From Azospirillum brasilense (GTDB lineage: Bacteria; Pseudomonadota; Alphaproteobacteria; Azospirillales; Azospirillaceae), in NCBI RefSeq assembly GCF_003349955.1, contig NZ_QLKQ01000010.1:52611-116610 (forward strand): DNA of 64,000 nucleotides, given 5' to 3'. How positions within the stretch are numbered: the first letter of the stretch is position 1; every line of letters starts with the position of its first letter. Shown here piece by piece: positions 41,405-51,588 of this stretch. A program made the translations under genes and the position numbers. Below the pieces are notes generated by a model that was not told the origin of the DNA, searched no databases, and worked only from the letters and a program-made list of their open reading frames with translations.

Positions 41405-42274
41405 ATGGAGCAGCGCGCCGCCTCGACCGGCCCGTTGGCGCGGGCCGGAGACTGGATCGACAGCGAGCGGGGACAGAAGACCGTCTTCGGGTTGATCCTG
41501 CTGAACGCCGTCGTGCTGGGGCTGGACACGTCCTCCACGGTGTCGGACGCCATCGGGCCATTGCTCGGCACGCTCGACAGCCTGATCCTGATCGCCTTCA
41601 CCGTGGAACTGGCCCTGCGCATCGGCCACCAGGGGCGCGCCTTCTTCCGCGACGGCTGGAACCTGTTCGACTTCGCGGTGGTCATGATCACGCTGGCCCC
41701 GGTCGGCCCGGAAATCATGGTCCTGCGCACCCTGCGCGTGCTGCGCGTCTTCCGCCTCGTCACCGTCATGCCGCGTCTGCGGATGATCGTCCACGCCCTG
41801 GTTTCCTCGCTGCCCGGGCTGGCGATGATCGTCCTGCTGCAATTCCTGCTGTTCTACGTGGCCGGGGTGATGGCGACCAAGCTGTTCGGCGCGGACTTCC
41901 CGGACTGGTTCGGCACGCTCGGCGCGTCGCTCTATTCGCTGTTCCAGATCATGACGCTGGAAAGCTGGTCGATGGGCATCGTGCGCCCGGTGATGGAGGT
42001 CTATCCCTACGCCTGGGCCTTCTTCCTGCCCTTCATCCTGGCCGCCACCTTCACGATGCTGAACCTGTTCGTCGCGGTGATCGTGAACGCGCTGCAATCC
42101 CTTCAGGACCAGGACAGCAAGGAGGTCGGCGACGCCATCCTCGATGAATCCCACCATGTGGTGGAGGAGTTGAGGAGCCTGCGCGCGGAGGTCGCCGCGC
42201 TGCGCCTGGCGCTGGACGACCAGCGCCAGGCAGGCCGGGCTCCGCTTCCGGCCCTGTCCGACGCCGGCGACTGA
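41405..42274 (+). CDS. Bacterial voltage-gated sodium channel (NaChBac/NavAb type)
   Basis: This 289-residue protein has six membrane spans. S1 to S3 lie at about residues 27-101. S4 is an arginine ladder ([20 protein letters not shown]) near 104-125. After S5 comes the pore helix and the selectivity filter TLESWSM at 184-190, the sequence found in NavAb. S6 ([18 protein letters not shown]) is followed by a cytoplasmic coiled-coil tail ([19 protein letters not shown]). Four subunits should form a sodium-selective, voltage-gated pore. In other bacteria such channels influence motility and pH or sodium homeostasis; its role here is not known. Confidence 0.92.
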   Translation: MEQRAASTGPLARAGDWIDSERGQKTVFGLILLNAVVLGLDTSSTVSDAIGPLLGTLDSLILIAFTVELALRIGHQGRAFFRDGWNLFDFAVVMITLAPVGPEIMVLRTLRVLRVFRLVTVMPRLRMIVHALVSSLPGLAMIVLLQFLLFYVAGVMATKLFGADFPDWFGTLGASLYSLFQIMTLESWSMGIVRPVMEVYPYAWAFFLPFILAATFTMLNLFVAVIVNALQSLQDQDSKEVGDAILDESHHVVEELRSLRAEVAALRLALDDQRQAGRAPLPALSDAGD

Positions 42275-42308
42275 CCGTCGTCGTCGGCGGCGGCGTCGAA
42301 AACCGGCC

Positions 42309-43364
42309 TCAGACCGCGCCGGCGAAGGTCCAGCGGGTCGTCTCGCCGCTGCGGAAGGGCAGCACGGCCTCGCCGTCGGCGGTCAGCACGATGTCCGGCG
42401 TCGTGGACGGCGTGCGCTCCAGCACCACCTTGTCCTCGTTGGCCGGCAGCCCGTAGAAGCGCGGGCCGTTCAGGCTGGCGAAGGCCTCCAGCTTGTCCAG
42501 GGCGCCCGCCTCCTCGAAGGCTTCGGCGTAGAGCTCCATGGCGTTGGCGGCGGTGAAGCAGCCGGCGCAGCCGCAGGCGCTCTCCTTCGCGGTCACCGTG
42601 TGCGGGGCGGTGTCGGTGCCCAGGAAGAACGGCCCCTCGCCCGAGGTCGCCGCCTCGACCAGAGCCACGCGGTGCGTCTCGCGCTTGGCGATGGGCAGGC
42701 AGTAGAGATGCGGACGGATGCCGCCGGCGAACAGGTGGCTGCGGTTGATCAGCAGGTGATGCGCGGTGATGGTCGCCCCGACCCGGCCCGAGGCGGCGTG
42801 CTCGCGCACGAAGGCCACGGCCTCCGCGGTGGTCGCGTGCTCCAGAACCACGCGCAGCGCCGCGTAGCGTTCCAGCAGCGGGCCGAGGGTGCGCTCCAGG
42901 AACACCGCCTCGCGGTCGAAGATGTCGACGTGGGCGTCGGTCACCTCGCCGTGGATCAGCAGCGGCATGCCGATCTCCGCCATGCGCTCCAGCACCGGAG
43001 CGATCTTGCCGAGGTCGGTCACGCCGTGGGCGCTGTTGGTGGTGGCGTTGGCCGGGTAGAGCTTGGCGGCGGCGAACACGCCGTCCTCGAAGCCCTGGGC
43101 CAGATCGTCGGCGTCGGTGCCGTCGGTCAGATAGGCGGTCATCAGCGGCGTGAAGGCGTGGCCCTCCGGCAGGGCGGCCAGGATGCGCTCCCGGTAGGCC
43201 ACGGCGTCCGCCGTGCGGGTCACCGGCGGCTTCAGGTTCGGCATGATGATGGCGCGGCCGAACTGGTGGGCGGTGAAGGGCAGCACCGCCTTCAGCATGG
43301 CGCCGTCGCGCAGGTGCACATGCCAGTCGTCGGGACGGCGGAGGACGAGACGGTCGGTGGGCAT
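42309..43364 (-). CDS. pyrC: Dihydroorotase PyrC (pyrimidine biosynthesis)
   Basis: This 351-residue zinc enzyme cyclises carbamoyl aspartate to dihydroorotate. The class II (E. coli-type) motifs are present: [10 protein letters not shown] (metal His pair), [22 protein letters not shown] with the lysine that becomes carboxylated, [29 protein letters not shown] and [10 protein letters not shown]. The length is the usual one. GGAG upstream supports the ATG. It is divergent from hisS with a 180-bp gap. Confidence 0.95.
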   Translation of the reverse strand: MPTDRLVLRRPDDWHVHLRDGAMLKAVLPFTAHQFGRAIIMPNLKPPVTRTADAVAYRERILAALPEGHAFTPLMTAYLTDGTDADDLAQGFEDGVFAAAKLYPANATTNSAHGVTDLGKIAPVLERMAEIGMPLLIHGEVTDAHVDIFDREAVFLERTLGPLLERYAALRVVLEHATTAEAVAFVREHAASGRVGATITAHHLLINRSHLFAGGIRPHLYCLPIAKRETHRVALVEAATSGEGPFFLGTDTAPHTVTAKESACGCAGCFTAANAMELYAEAFEEAGALDKLEAFASLNGPRFYGLPANEDKVVLERTPSTTPDIVLTADGEAVLPFRSGETTRWTFAGAV

Positions 43365-43544
43365 GGCGGCTCCGGGCGCGGATGTATGGGGTTTGCCGGA
43401 GTTCTAGCCCCTTACGGCCCCCCGCTCAACGATATCAGGGGGGTATCGGGGCGGTATCCGGCCACTGCAATGGTGACGGGACCCGCGAAAGCCGCTAGAA
43501 CCCTAGCCGAATCCCTAGGGACATTCGAAGCCGGACCCGCGCCG

Positions 43545-44894
43545 ATGAGCCTCATTACCCCCCGCACCCCGCCCGGAACGATGGAGCTGCTGCCGCGCCA
43601 GCAGGTGGCTTTCCAACGTCTTCTCGACACCATCCGCCGCGGCTACGAGCGGTTCGGCTTCGTGCCGGTGGAAACACCGGTGTTCGAGACGGTGGACACC
43701 CTGCTGACCAAGTCCGGCGGCGAGACCGAGAAGCAGGTCTATTTCGTGCAGTCCACCGGCGCACTCCAGCAGGGAAACAAGCCGGACATCGCGCTGCGCT
43801 TCGACCTGACGGTGCCGCTCGCCCGCTACGTGGCGGAGCATGAGCGCGACCTCGCCTTCCCCTTCCGCCGCTACCAGATCCAGCGCGTCTACCGCGGGGA
43901 GCGGGCGCAGCGCGGGCGCTTCCGCGAATTCTACCAGTGCGACATCGACGTGATCGGCAAGGACAGCCTGTCCGCCCATTACGACGCCGAGATCCCGGCG
44001 GTCATCTACCACGTCTTCAGCGAGCTGGACTTCGGCGGCTTCACCATCAACGTGAACAACCGCAAGGTCCTGCTCGGCCTGCTCGACGGGCTGGGCGTGG
44101 ACGACGCGGAGAAGCGCGTCCTGGTCCTGCGCGAGATCGACAAGCTCGACAAGATCGGCCGCGACAAGGTGCAGGCCAGCCTGACCGGCCTCGGCATGAC
44201 CGCCGACGCCGCGGAAAAGATCCTGTCCCTGATCGACGCCAAGGGCACGAACGAGGAGACGCTCGCCGCGCTCGGCACGCTCGGCATCGAGAACGAGACC
44301 TTCCGCCAAGGCGTCGCGGAGCTGACCACGGTCATCGAGGGGCTGAAGGCTCTCCAGGTGCCGGACGGCGTGGTGCGCATCAACCTCGCCATCGCGCGCG
44401 GCCTCGACTACTACACCGGCACGGTCTACGAGACCTTCCTGAACGACCACCCGGGGATCGGCAGCGTGTGCTCCGGCGGGCGCTACGACAACCTCGCCAG
44501 CCACTACACCAAGTCGAAGCTGCCGGGTGTGGGCATCTCCATCGGCGCGACGCGGCTGTTCTACCAGCTGATGGAAGCCGGCATCATCAAGGACGGCGGC
44601 GCCACCGCCCAGGTCCTGGTGACGCAGATGGACCCGGCCCTGTCCGCCGACTATTACGGTCTGGCGACGGCGCTGCGGGCGGCGGGCATCAACACGGAAA
44701 TCCAGCTCGACGGCGGCAAGCTCGCCAAGCAGATGAAATACGCCGACAAGGCGGGGATTCCGCTGGTCGTCCTGATGGGCTCCGACGAGAAGGCCCGCGG
44801 CACGGCGACGCTGAAGCATCTGGTGAAGGGCGAGCAGGTCGAAGTCCCGCTGGCCGACCTCGCCGCCAAGGCGAAGGAACTGCTGGGGGCATAG
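43545..44894 (+). CDS. hisS: Histidyl-tRNA synthetase HisS
   Basis: This 449-residue class II synthetase charges tRNA-His. Motif 2 is [13 protein letters not shown], the substrate-binding [14 protein letters not shown] loop (HisA motif) lies near residue 285, SGGRYDNL follows, and a C-terminal anticodon-binding domain with [11 protein letters not shown] completes it. [13 protein letters not shown] is also diagnostic. The ATG at 43545 has only a weak ribosome site. The upstream gap has a 10-bp palindrome TCCCTAGGGA at 43512-43521 of unknown meaning. The helical insert between the catalytic halves is longer than in E. coli HisS. Confidence 0.95.
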   Translation: MSLITPRTPPGTMELLPRQQVAFQRLLDTIRRGYERFGFVPVETPVFETVDTLLTKSGGETEKQVYFVQSTGALQQGNKPDIALRFDLTVPLARYVAEHERDLAFPFRRYQIQRVYRGERAQRGRFREFYQCDIDVIGKDSLSAHYDAEIPAVIYHVFSELDFGGFTINVNNRKVLLGLLDGLGVDDAEKRVLVLREIDKLDKIGRDKVQASLTGLGMTADAAEKILSLIDAKGTNEETLAALGTLGIENETFRQGVAELTTVIEGLKALQVPDGVVRINLAIARGLDYYTGTVYETFLNDHPGIGSVCSGGRYDNLASHYTKSKLPGVGISIGATRLFYQLMEAGIIKDGGATAQVLVTQMDPALSADYYGLATALRAAGINTEIQLDGGKLAKQMKYADKAGIPLVVLMGSDEKARGTATLKHLVKGEQVEVPLADLAAKAKELLGA

Positions 44895-44919
44895 CGCCCC
44901 ACCACAGAAGGCCCCGCCC

Positions 44920-46845
44920 ATGGCCACCGTCGCCGAAGCCCTGAACCTCGCGCTCGATCATCATCTGTCCGGGCGGCTGGAGGAGGCGCGGCTGCTCTAC
45001 GGTCGCATTCTGGACGTGGACCCGGACAACCCCCACGCCCTGCATTTCGCCGGGCTGCTGGCGGCCCAGACCGGCGCGGTGGCGGATGGCGTGGCGATGA
45101 TCGGCAAGGCGGCGGCCCTCCTGCCGCTCGCCGCCGACATCCACGGCAACCTCGGCAAGGCGCTGATGGCGCTGGGCACGCCGGACGGCGCGGCGCGGGC
45201 CGCCGCCGCCTTCCGCAACCTCCTGGTCCTGCAACCCGACGGCGCCGGTGACTGGTTCGCCCTGGGCGGCGCCCTGACCGAGGCCGGCGACGGTCCCGCC
45301 GCCTTCCACGCCCTGACCCGCGCCCTGACGGCCAGCGCCGCCACCGGCAGCGAGCCGCTGGCCGAGGCCTTCGAGCGGGCCGGCCTGCTGCTCTACGCCG
45401 CCGCCGACTGGGCGGGCGCCGCCAACGCCTTCGGCAAGGCCAGCGGCCTCGCCCCGCAGCGGGCCGAGGCGCACCGCATGCTCGGCGCCGCGCTGGCCCA
45501 GACGGGCGACCCGGAGGGCGCCGTGGAAGCGCTGACCGAGGCGTTGCGGCGCGACCCCATGCTGGCCGACGCGCAGACCAACCTCATCCATCTTCTGGTG
45601 ACGCTGGGCCGCTTCGACGAGGCGGAGCGGGCCGGGCGCCGGGCGGTGGCGCTGGACCCCGGCAACGCCGACGCCTACGGCAACAGGGTGCCGCTGCTGG
45701 AGCAGACCGTCCGCGTCGCGGAGGCGCTGCGCCAGTGCGGGCGGGCGGCGCGCATCGCCCCGGAACGCGCGGCCTTCCACCGCAACCGCCTGTCCCTTCT
45801 GCTGCACGAGGGCCGCCACGACGAGGCCGTCGCCGCCGGGCGGGAGGCCATCCGCCTCGCCCCCGCCGACGCCGACGCCCATCTGGCGCTCGCCGTCGCC
45901 CTGCTCGCCTCCGGCCGGCTCCGCGAGGGGTGGGAGGAGTTCGAGTGGCGCTGGGAGACCCGGCAGCTCGACCCCGTGCACCGCAACTTCCCCCAGCCGC
46001 AATGGACCGGGGCGGAGGATGTGGCGGGCCGGACCATCCTGCTCTACGCCGAACAGGGGCTCGGCGACACCCTCCAGTTCGTCCGCTACGCGCCGCTGCT
46101 GTCCGCGCGGGGGGCGCGGGTGATCGTCGGCTGCTCCCCCGCGCTGGTGCGGCTGATGGAGCGGGTGGACGGCGTCGCCGCCGCCGTCGCCTGGGGCGGC
46201 GCGCTTCCGGCCTTCGACCTTCACATCCCGATGATGAGCCTGCCCCGCGCCTTCGGAACCGATCTCGACAGCGTCCCGGCCGCGGTGCCCTATCTGCGCG
46301 CCGATCCCGCCGACGTCGCGGCGTGGCGCGAGCGCCTGCCAATGGACGGGCGTCCGCGCGTCGGGCTGGTCTGGGCCGGGTCGCCGCGCACGGCGCGCGG
46401 GGTGGCGAGCCCGATCGACCGGCGGCGCAGCCTGCCGCTGGCCGCCCTGGCCCCCCTGGCCGAGGTCCGGGGGGTGCGCTTCGTCAGCCTGCAGATGGGG
46501 CCGGGCGCGGCGCAGTTGGCCGAGGCCCCGGCGGGCATGGACATCGAGGACCCCATGGGCGGCGTCCACGACTTCGCCGACACGGCGGCGCTGGCCGAGA
46601 CGCTGGACCTCGTCATCACGGTGGACACCTCCGTCTGCCACCTCGCGGGCGGCCTGGGGCGGCCGACCTGGACGCTGTCGCGCGCCGACGCCTGCTGGCG
46701 CTGGCTGGGCAACCGGGAGGCGAATCCCTGGTACCCGACCATGCGCGTGTTCGGCCAGGACCGCTCCGGCGACTGGTCCGGCGTGGTCGCCCGCCTGCGC
46801 GCGGCGTTAACGGATTTCGTGGCGGCGCACGGTCACGTTTCTTAA
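44920..46845 (+). CDS. TPR-repeat protein with glycosyltransferase-like C-terminal domain (second copy)
   Basis: This 641-residue protein has an N-terminal array of about eight to ten tetratricopeptide repeats (residues 5-330; for example AEAHRMLGAALAQTGDPEGAVEALTEALRRDP). A GT-B-like domain similar to the 19125-20957 product follows: GRTILLYAEQGLGDTLQFVRYAPLL, RVGLVWAGSP, LDLVITVDTSVCHLAGGLGRPTW and WYPTMRVFGQ near the end. The family is thought to include O-linked sugar transferases acting on surface proteins; the acceptor is unknown. It starts 26 bp after hisS. Confidence 0.82.
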   Translation: MATVAEALNLALDHHLSGRLEEARLLYGRILDVDPDNPHALHFAGLLAAQTGAVADGVAMIGKAAALLPLAADIHGNLGKALMALGTPDGAARAAAAFRNLLVLQPDGAGDWFALGGALTEAGDGPAAFHALTRALTASAATGSEPLAEAFERAGLLLYAAADWAGAANAFGKASGLAPQRAEAHRMLGAALAQTGDPEGAVEALTEALRRDPMLADAQTNLIHLLVTLGRFDEAERAGRRAVALDPGNADAYGNRVPLLEQTVRVAEALRQCGRAARIAPERAAFHRNRLSLLLHEGRHDEAVAAGREAIRLAPADADAHLALAVALLASGRLREGWEEFEWRWETRQLDPVHRNFPQPQWTGAEDVAGRTILLYAEQGLGDTLQFVRYAPLLSARGARVIVGCSPALVRLMERVDGVAAAVAWGGALPAFDLHIPMMSLPRAFGTDLDSVPAAVPYLRADPADVAAWRERLPMDGRPRVGLVWAGSPRTARGVASPIDRRRSLPLAALAPLAEVRGVRFVSLQMGPGAAQLAEAPAGMDIEDPMGGVHDFADTAALAETLDLVITVDTSVCHLAGGLGRPTWTLSRADACWRWLGNREANPWYPTMRVFGQDRSGDWSGVVARLRAALTDFVAAHGHVS

Positions 46846-47063
46846 CCACACAACCGAGAGGTGCATCCGTGGCGCCGCCGCAACGGTCCGCTACGATTTT
46901 GAGTTACACCGATTTCGGGGCGGACTCGCACACCCGAAGAGCCAGGGATTACACCGGTTGTTAACCAAGCCACCTCTACATTCCGGTCCTATCGCTCGGC
47001 CATTTTACCGAGCATTTTAACCAATTCGCGGGTCTTGCCCCGCGGTCATGGCTGGAGCCGGAC

Positions 47064-50000
47064 ATGACACGGTTGTGGGTGCGACGCGCGATCTGGGGTG
47101 TGACGCTGGCGGCGACGCTGGGCGGCGGCGCCCTCCTGGCGCAGGAGGAGATGCGCACGTCGCGATTGCAGGCCCGCCTGCTCGCCGGCTACGCCAAGGA
47201 CATGACCTACACGCTGGGCGAGGGGCCGAACCCCGCCGCGCGCCACCCCACCCAGGGCCCCTACAATGAGCGGATGGGCTATGTCGGGCTGCCCGGCTAT
47301 CTGCGCTCGCTGACCTCGGACATGTACGCGGTGGAGATGCAGGCGCATCTGTCACCGACGCTCGACCAGTTCATGGCCGCCGGCGGCTTCCCGATCTACC
47401 ACGAGAAGACGCGCGCCGGCCTGACCCTGCTCGACCGCAACGGCACCGCGCTGTTCTCCGCCCGCTACCCGGAGCGGGTCTTCGCCAAGTTCGAGGACGT
47501 GCCGCCGCTGGTCGCCGCCACGCTGCTGTTCATCGAGAACCGCGAGCTGCTGAACACCGACGAGCCGCGCCGCAACCCCGCGGTGGAGTGGGACCGCTTC
47601 GCCGGCGCCGTGGCGATGCTGCCGGTGCAGTGGGTCAAGCCCGGCCAGCGCTCCCCCGGCGGCTCGACCCTGGCGACCCAGATCGAGAAGTACCGGCACT
47701 CCCCCGACGGCCAGACCAGCGGCGCCACGGAGAAGCTGCGCCAGATGATCTCGGCCAGCACGCGGGCCTATCTGGACGGCGAGGACACCGGCGCCCACCG
47801 CCGCCGCATCCTGATCGACTATCTGAACTCCACCCCACTGACCGGGCGCCCCGGCTTCGGCGAGGTGAACGGGCTGGGCGACGGGCTGTGGGCCTGGTTC
47901 GGCACCGACCTCGCCATGGCCGAGAAGGTGCTGTCGGAGGAGCCCGCCGACGCCCGCGCCCTGCAATTGAAGGCGCTGGCCTACAAGCAGGTGCTGAGCC
48001 TTCTGCTCGCCCAGCGCCGCCCCTCCTATTACCTGATCCAGGACCGCCAAGCGCTGGAGCGGCTGGCCGACAGCCACCTGCGCGTGCTGCATGGTGCTGG
48101 CGTGATCGACACCGCGCTGCGCGACGCCGCGCTCGGCCTGACGCTGAAGTTCCGCGAGGACCCGCCGCAGGCCCAGACCGCCAATTTCGTGGAGCAGAAG
48201 GCCCCCAACGCCATCCGCGCCCGGCTGCTCTCCATGCTCGGCGTGCCCAGCCTCTACCAACTCGACCGCATCGACCTGACCGCCGAATCGACGCTCGACG
48301 CCCCGGCGCAGCAGCGCGTGGTGGAGGTGCTGGCGAAGCTGGGCGACCCGGCCTTCGCCGCGCAGATGGGGCTGACCGGCGAACGGCTGCTCGACACCAA
48401 GGGCAGCGACCTGTCGAAGATCATCTACTCGGTCACGCTGTACGAGCGCGGGCCGGACGCCAACTACCTGCGCGTCCAGGCCGACAACCTCGACCAGCCG
48501 CTGGACATCAACGAGGGCGCCAAGCTCGACCTCGGCTCCACGGCGAAGCTGCGCACGCTGGCCACCTATCTGGAGATCGTGGCGGAGCTGCACACCCGCT
48601 ACGCCCACCTGCCCAAGGACTTCCTCGCCGACGTGGAGGAGGAGGCGTCCGACAACCTGACGCGCTGGGCGGCGAACTGGCTGGCGACCTCCGCCAACCG
48701 CGGTCTGAGCGCCATGCTCGACGCGGCCATGGAGCGCCGCTATTCGGCGAACCCCGGCGAGGCCTTCTTCACCGGCGGCGGGCTGCACAGCTTCGTGAAC
48801 TTCAATGCCAAGGACAACGGCAGCATCCTGACCGTCACCGAGTCGCTGCGCAATTCGGTCAACCTGCCCTTCATCCGCATGATGCGCGACGTCGTGCAGT
48901 TCTATCTGTCCGAAGGCGGCGACGACAGCACCGACATTCTGCACAACCCCGACCACCCCGCCCGCCAAGCCTATCTCGCCCGCTTCGCCGACAAGGAAGG
49001 CAGCGACTTCCTGAACCGCTTCTACAACAGCTACCGGAAGCACACGCCGGACGAGATGCTGACCATGCTGGCCGCCCGGTCGCGGCCGACGCCGCACCGC
49101 CTGTCGGTGATCTTCCGCACCGTGCGCCCGCAGGCCGGGGTGAAGGAGTTCGGCGCCTTCCTGCGCGCCCGCCTGCCCGACGCCAAGCTGGACGACGGCG
49201 ACATCGCGTCGCTCTACGGCAAATACGGGCCGGACAAGTTCCCGCTGAACGACCTCGGCTATCTGGCGCGCGTCCATCCGCTGGAGCTGTGGCTGGTCTC
49301 CTACCTGCAGAAGCGCCCCGACGCCAAGCGGCAGGAGGTTCTGGAGGCCAGCGTGCAGGAGCGCCAGGAAAGCTACCGCTGGCTGTTCAAGAAGGGCCAG
49401 TCGGCCCAGAACACCCGCATCCGCATCGGGCTGGAGGAGGAAGCCTTCCAGCGCATCACCGAGCAGTGGCGCAAGCTGGGCTACCCCTTCGAAACGCTGG
49501 TCCCGTCCTTCGCCACGGCCATCGGCAGCTCCGCCGACCGCCCGGCGGCCCTGGCCGAGCTGGTCGGCATCATTCAGAACGACGGGGTGCGCCAGCCGAC
49601 CGTGCGCGTGCGCAAGCTGCATTTCGCCGCCGGCACGCCCTACGAGGCCGTCGTCGGGCTGGGCGAGCTGCGCGGCCAGCGCGTGATGAAGGCGGAGGTC
49701 GCGGCCACCCTGCGCAAGGCGCTGATGGACGTGGCACAGAACGGCACGGCCAAGCGGGTCTGGGGCTCCTTCAAGGACTCGGCGGGGGCGGTGATTCCGA
49801 TCGGTGGCAAGACCGGGACGGGTGACCATCGGCTGGACCGCTACGGCCCCGGCGGGCGCCTGATCGAATCGCGGGCGGTGAACCGGACGGCGACCTTCGC
49901 CTTCTACATCGGCGACCGCTTCTTCGGCACCATGACCGCCTTCGTCCATGGCCCGGAGGCCGACAACTACCGCTTCACCAGCGCCCTGCCCGCCCAGCTG

Positions 50001-50090
50001 CTGAAGAGCATCGCCCCGGCGCTGCAGCCCCTCATCGACCCCGGCGTGACCAAGACGGCCGACACCGGCAAGCCGCAGACCGGCCTGTGA
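47064..50090 (+). CDS. Divergent class A penicillin-binding protein (transglycosylase/transpeptidase)
   Basis: This 1008-residue protein has an N-terminal signal anchor (residues 5-27). The GT51 domain follows with LLFIENREL near residue 155, GGSTLATQ near 200 and ILIDYLNST near 255. The transpeptidase domain has S-T-A-K near 492, S-V-N near 598 and GGKTGTG near 914. All catalytic motifs of a bifunctional peptidoglycan synthase are therefore present. It is longer than E. coli PBP1a/1b, with large insertions between motifs. The N-terminal 130 residues resemble no domain I know. It is followed by a Rho-independent terminator. Confidence 0.85.
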   Translation: MTRLWVRRAIWGVTLAATLGGGALLAQEEMRTSRLQARLLAGYAKDMTYTLGEGPNPAARHPTQGPYNERMGYVGLPGYLRSLTSDMYAVEMQAHLSPTLDQFMAAGGFPIYHEKTRAGLTLLDRNGTALFSARYPERVFAKFEDVPPLVAATLLFIENRELLNTDEPRRNPAVEWDRFAGAVAMLPVQWVKPGQRSPGGSTLATQIEKYRHSPDGQTSGATEKLRQMISASTRAYLDGEDTGAHRRRILIDYLNSTPLTGRPGFGEVNGLGDGLWAWFGTDLAMAEKVLSEEPADARALQLKALAYKQVLSLLLAQRRPSYYLIQDRQALERLADSHLRVLHGAGVIDTALRDAALGLTLKFREDPPQAQTANFVEQKAPNAIRARLLSMLGVPSLYQLDRIDLTAESTLDAPAQQRVVEVLAKLGDPAFAAQMGLTGERLLDTKGSDLSKIIYSVTLYERGPDANYLRVQADNLDQPLDINEGAKLDLGSTAKLRTLATYLEIVAELHTRYAHLPKDFLADVEEEASDNLTRWAANWLATSANRGLSAMLDAAMERRYSANPGEAFFTGGGLHSFVNFNAKDNGSILTVTESLRNSVNLPFIRMMRDVVQFYLSEGGDDSTDILHNPDHPARQAYLARFADKEGSDFLNRFYNSYRKHTPDEMLTMLAARSRPTPHRLSVIFRTVRPQAGVKEFGAFLRARLPDAKLDDGDIASLYGKYGPDKFPLNDLGYLARVHPLELWLVSYLQKRPDAKRQEVLEASVQERQESYRWLFKKGQSAQNTRIRIGLEEEAFQRITEQWRKLGYPFETLVPSFATAIGSSADRPAALAELVGIIQNDGVRQPTVRVRKLHFAAGTPYEAVVGLGELRGQRVMKAEVAATLRKALMDVAQNGTAKRVWGSFKDSAGAVIPIGGKTGTGDHRLDRYGPGGRLIESRAVNRTATFAFYIGDRFFGTMTAFVHGPEADNYRFTSALPAQLLKSIAPALQPLIDPGVTKTADTGKPQTGL

Positions 50091-50109
50091 ACAACCGACC
50101 CGGACAACG

Positions 50110-50146
50110 AAAAGGCCCGCCCCGGGAAACCGGAGCGGGCCTTTTT
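50110..50146. terminator. Bidirectional Rho-independent terminator
   Basis: A stem with outer GGCCCGC/GCGGGCC (50114-50120 with 50135-50141) and inner CCGG pairs around a GAAA loop is flanked by AAAA on the left and TTTTT on the right (50142-50146). It lies 20 bp past the penicillin-binding protein stop and 33 bp past the stop of the convergent small gene, so it can serve both. Confidence 0.88.
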
Positions 50147-50178
50147 CTTGAACCGACGAGACGACGGCCGGGCGTGCC

Positions 50179-50451
50179 TTACGCCAGGGCGGGCTCGGGG
50201 GCGGTGGAAACCGTGGCCGGCAGGGAGGCCAACAGCAGTTCCAGCTCCGCCGCGGCGATGTTCAGCGGCAGGCCGGGACGGTAACCGCGCAGCGTCTCCA
50301 GCGCCCGGTCGAAGGCGCTCTCATGATCGCCCTGATCCAGATCGCTCTCGTCCAGATTGTTGCCGTCCAGCGCCGCCAGATAGGCGTGCGCGACGGCGGC
50401 GGTCTCCTCCGGCGTCAGGTCGTCAACCCGCAAGGACGTAATGGGGAGCAT
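50179..50451 (-). CDS. Small acidic hypothetical protein
   Basis: This 90-residue protein begins MLPITSLRVDDLTPEETAAVAHAYLAAL and is acidic and helical with no signal peptide or membrane span. An upstream in-frame start at 50490 is less likely because the ATG at 50451 gives a compact protein. It lies convergent to the penicillin-binding protein gene with a shared terminator, and downstream of bfr on the same strand. No function is suggested. Confidence 0.55.
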   Translation of the reverse strand: MLPITSLRVDDLTPEETAAVAHAYLAALDGNNLDESDLDQGDHESAFDRALETLRGYRPGLPLNIAAAELELLLASLPATVSTAPEPALA

Positions 50452-50543
50452 GATGGCGGTTCCCGTACAAGCAGAAGCGGAAACAGGCACGCTACGAGAA
50501 CATGGTTAACAAGGCGTTGCCGACTTCACCCCGCCGCTCCACG

Positions 50544-50581
50544 AAAAAGGGGGAGGCGCAGCCCGCGGCCACGCCTCCCCC
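50544..50581 (-). terminator. Rho-independent terminator of bfr
   Basis: On the minus strand a 10-bp stem GGGGGAGGCG/CGCCTCCCCC (arms 50572-50581 and 50549-50558) with a 13-nt loop is followed directly by TTTTT (50548-50544). It lies 29 bp past the bfr stop. Confidence 0.9.
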
Positions 50582-50609
50582 CGATCAGCCTCCGGCGGCT
50601 CCGAGCGGC

Positions 50610-51086
50610 TCAGCTCTCGCCGTAGATCTGCTCCTGCTGGTAGGCGACGATACCCACGCGCTGGATCAGGTCGAGCTGCGTCTCGATCCAGTCGATGTGC
50701 TCTTCGGTGTCGTCGAGCAGTTCGGTGAGCTGCGCGCGCGTCTCGTAGTCGCGGACCTGCTCGCACAGGGCGATGGCGTCGATCAGGTCGGCGCGGGCCT
50801 TGTGCTCCACCTTCAGATCGTTGCCGAGCATTTCCGGCACATCCTCACCGATCATCAGCTTGCCCAGATCCTGAAGGTTGGGAAGACCTTCCAGGAACAG
50901 GATGCGCTCGATCATCTTGTCGGCGTGCTTCATCTCGTCGATGGATTCCACGTAGATCTTGTGCGCAATGCGCTTCAGACCCCAGTTCTTCAGCATGCGG
51001 GCATGCAGGAAGTACTGGTTGATCGCCGTCAGCTCGTTGGTCAGGATCTTGTTCAAATGGGTGATGACCTGCGGATCGCCCTTCAC
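50610..51086 (-). CDS. bfr: Bacterioferritin
   Basis: This 158-residue four-helix-bundle protein stores iron in a 24-subunit shell. It closely follows E. coli Bfr: [43 protein letters not shown], the haem-ligand Met in [28 protein letters not shown], ferroxidase-centre Glu/His residues, and [19 protein letters not shown]. No bacterioferritin-associated ferredoxin gene is adjacent. AGGCAGGA-type sequence precedes the ATG. Iron-responsive control is expected, but I could not identify a Fur or Irr box in the long upstream region. Confidence 0.96.
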   Translation of the reverse strand: MKGDPQVITHLNKILTNELTAINQYFLHARMLKNWGLKRIAHKIYVESIDEMKHADKMIERILFLEGLPNLQDLGKLMIGEDVPEMLGNDLKVEHKARADLIDAIALCEQVRDYETRAQLTELLDDTEEHIDWIETQLDLIQRVGIVAYQQEQIYGES

Positions 51087-51588
51087 GTCCTGCCTCCATG
51101 CGGTTCGTTTGTCGGTTTATCGGGTTTCGCAAAAGACCATGCCCGAATTATGGGCCGCTGGCAACCGGTTGAGTGCCGGAATTTGGAGAATTCGCGCCCA
51201 TTCACATCACGCGGCATCCTGCTATTGCGAGTGAATATCAGAAGCAGCCACCGGATGACCGCGACAGGAAAGGCCGCCATTCGATTGTTGCGGATCTTTC
51301 CAAACCTTTTTCTTATGAACAACATCAAGCATCGACATTGCCACTTGCACAGCCGGCATCGCAACCTGATCACCGGCCGCAGATACAAGGCCGGACGGTG
51401 TGGGAACATACCTGCGAAGAACCCGCTGCCGTTGGCTCGCCTCTCCTTGCCCCCGACACGGCCGCGATCAAGAAGCGCATCGGCGGGCTGCGCGGAACGG
51501 CGCGCGGAACGCGTTGATGCTGACCGCCCACATGGCGTGGGGGGAACGACGGGCGGTTTTGCCACCGCCATGCTGAGAAACCAAACGC
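51087..51588. other. 502-bp region between bfr and a lipoprotein gene, no gene recognised
   Basis: The stretch is more AT-rich than its surroundings (for example near 51280-51350) and contains open frames on both strands (51083-51571 minus, 51173-51517 plus) whose translations are Arg/Cys/Pro-rich and look random. It presumably carries the bfr promoter and may be remnant DNA. Nothing else is identifiable. Confidence 0.4.

Noticed and set aside
43545..44894. T-box or other riboswitch upstream of hisS
   Set aside because: The 180-bp upstream region has only a 10-bp palindrome and lacks a T-box sequence or specifier stem.
51083..51571. Minus-strand frame of 162 codons upstream of bfr
   Set aside because: Composition is Arg/Cys/Pro-rich without protein-like pattern, and it would cover the bfr promoter region.
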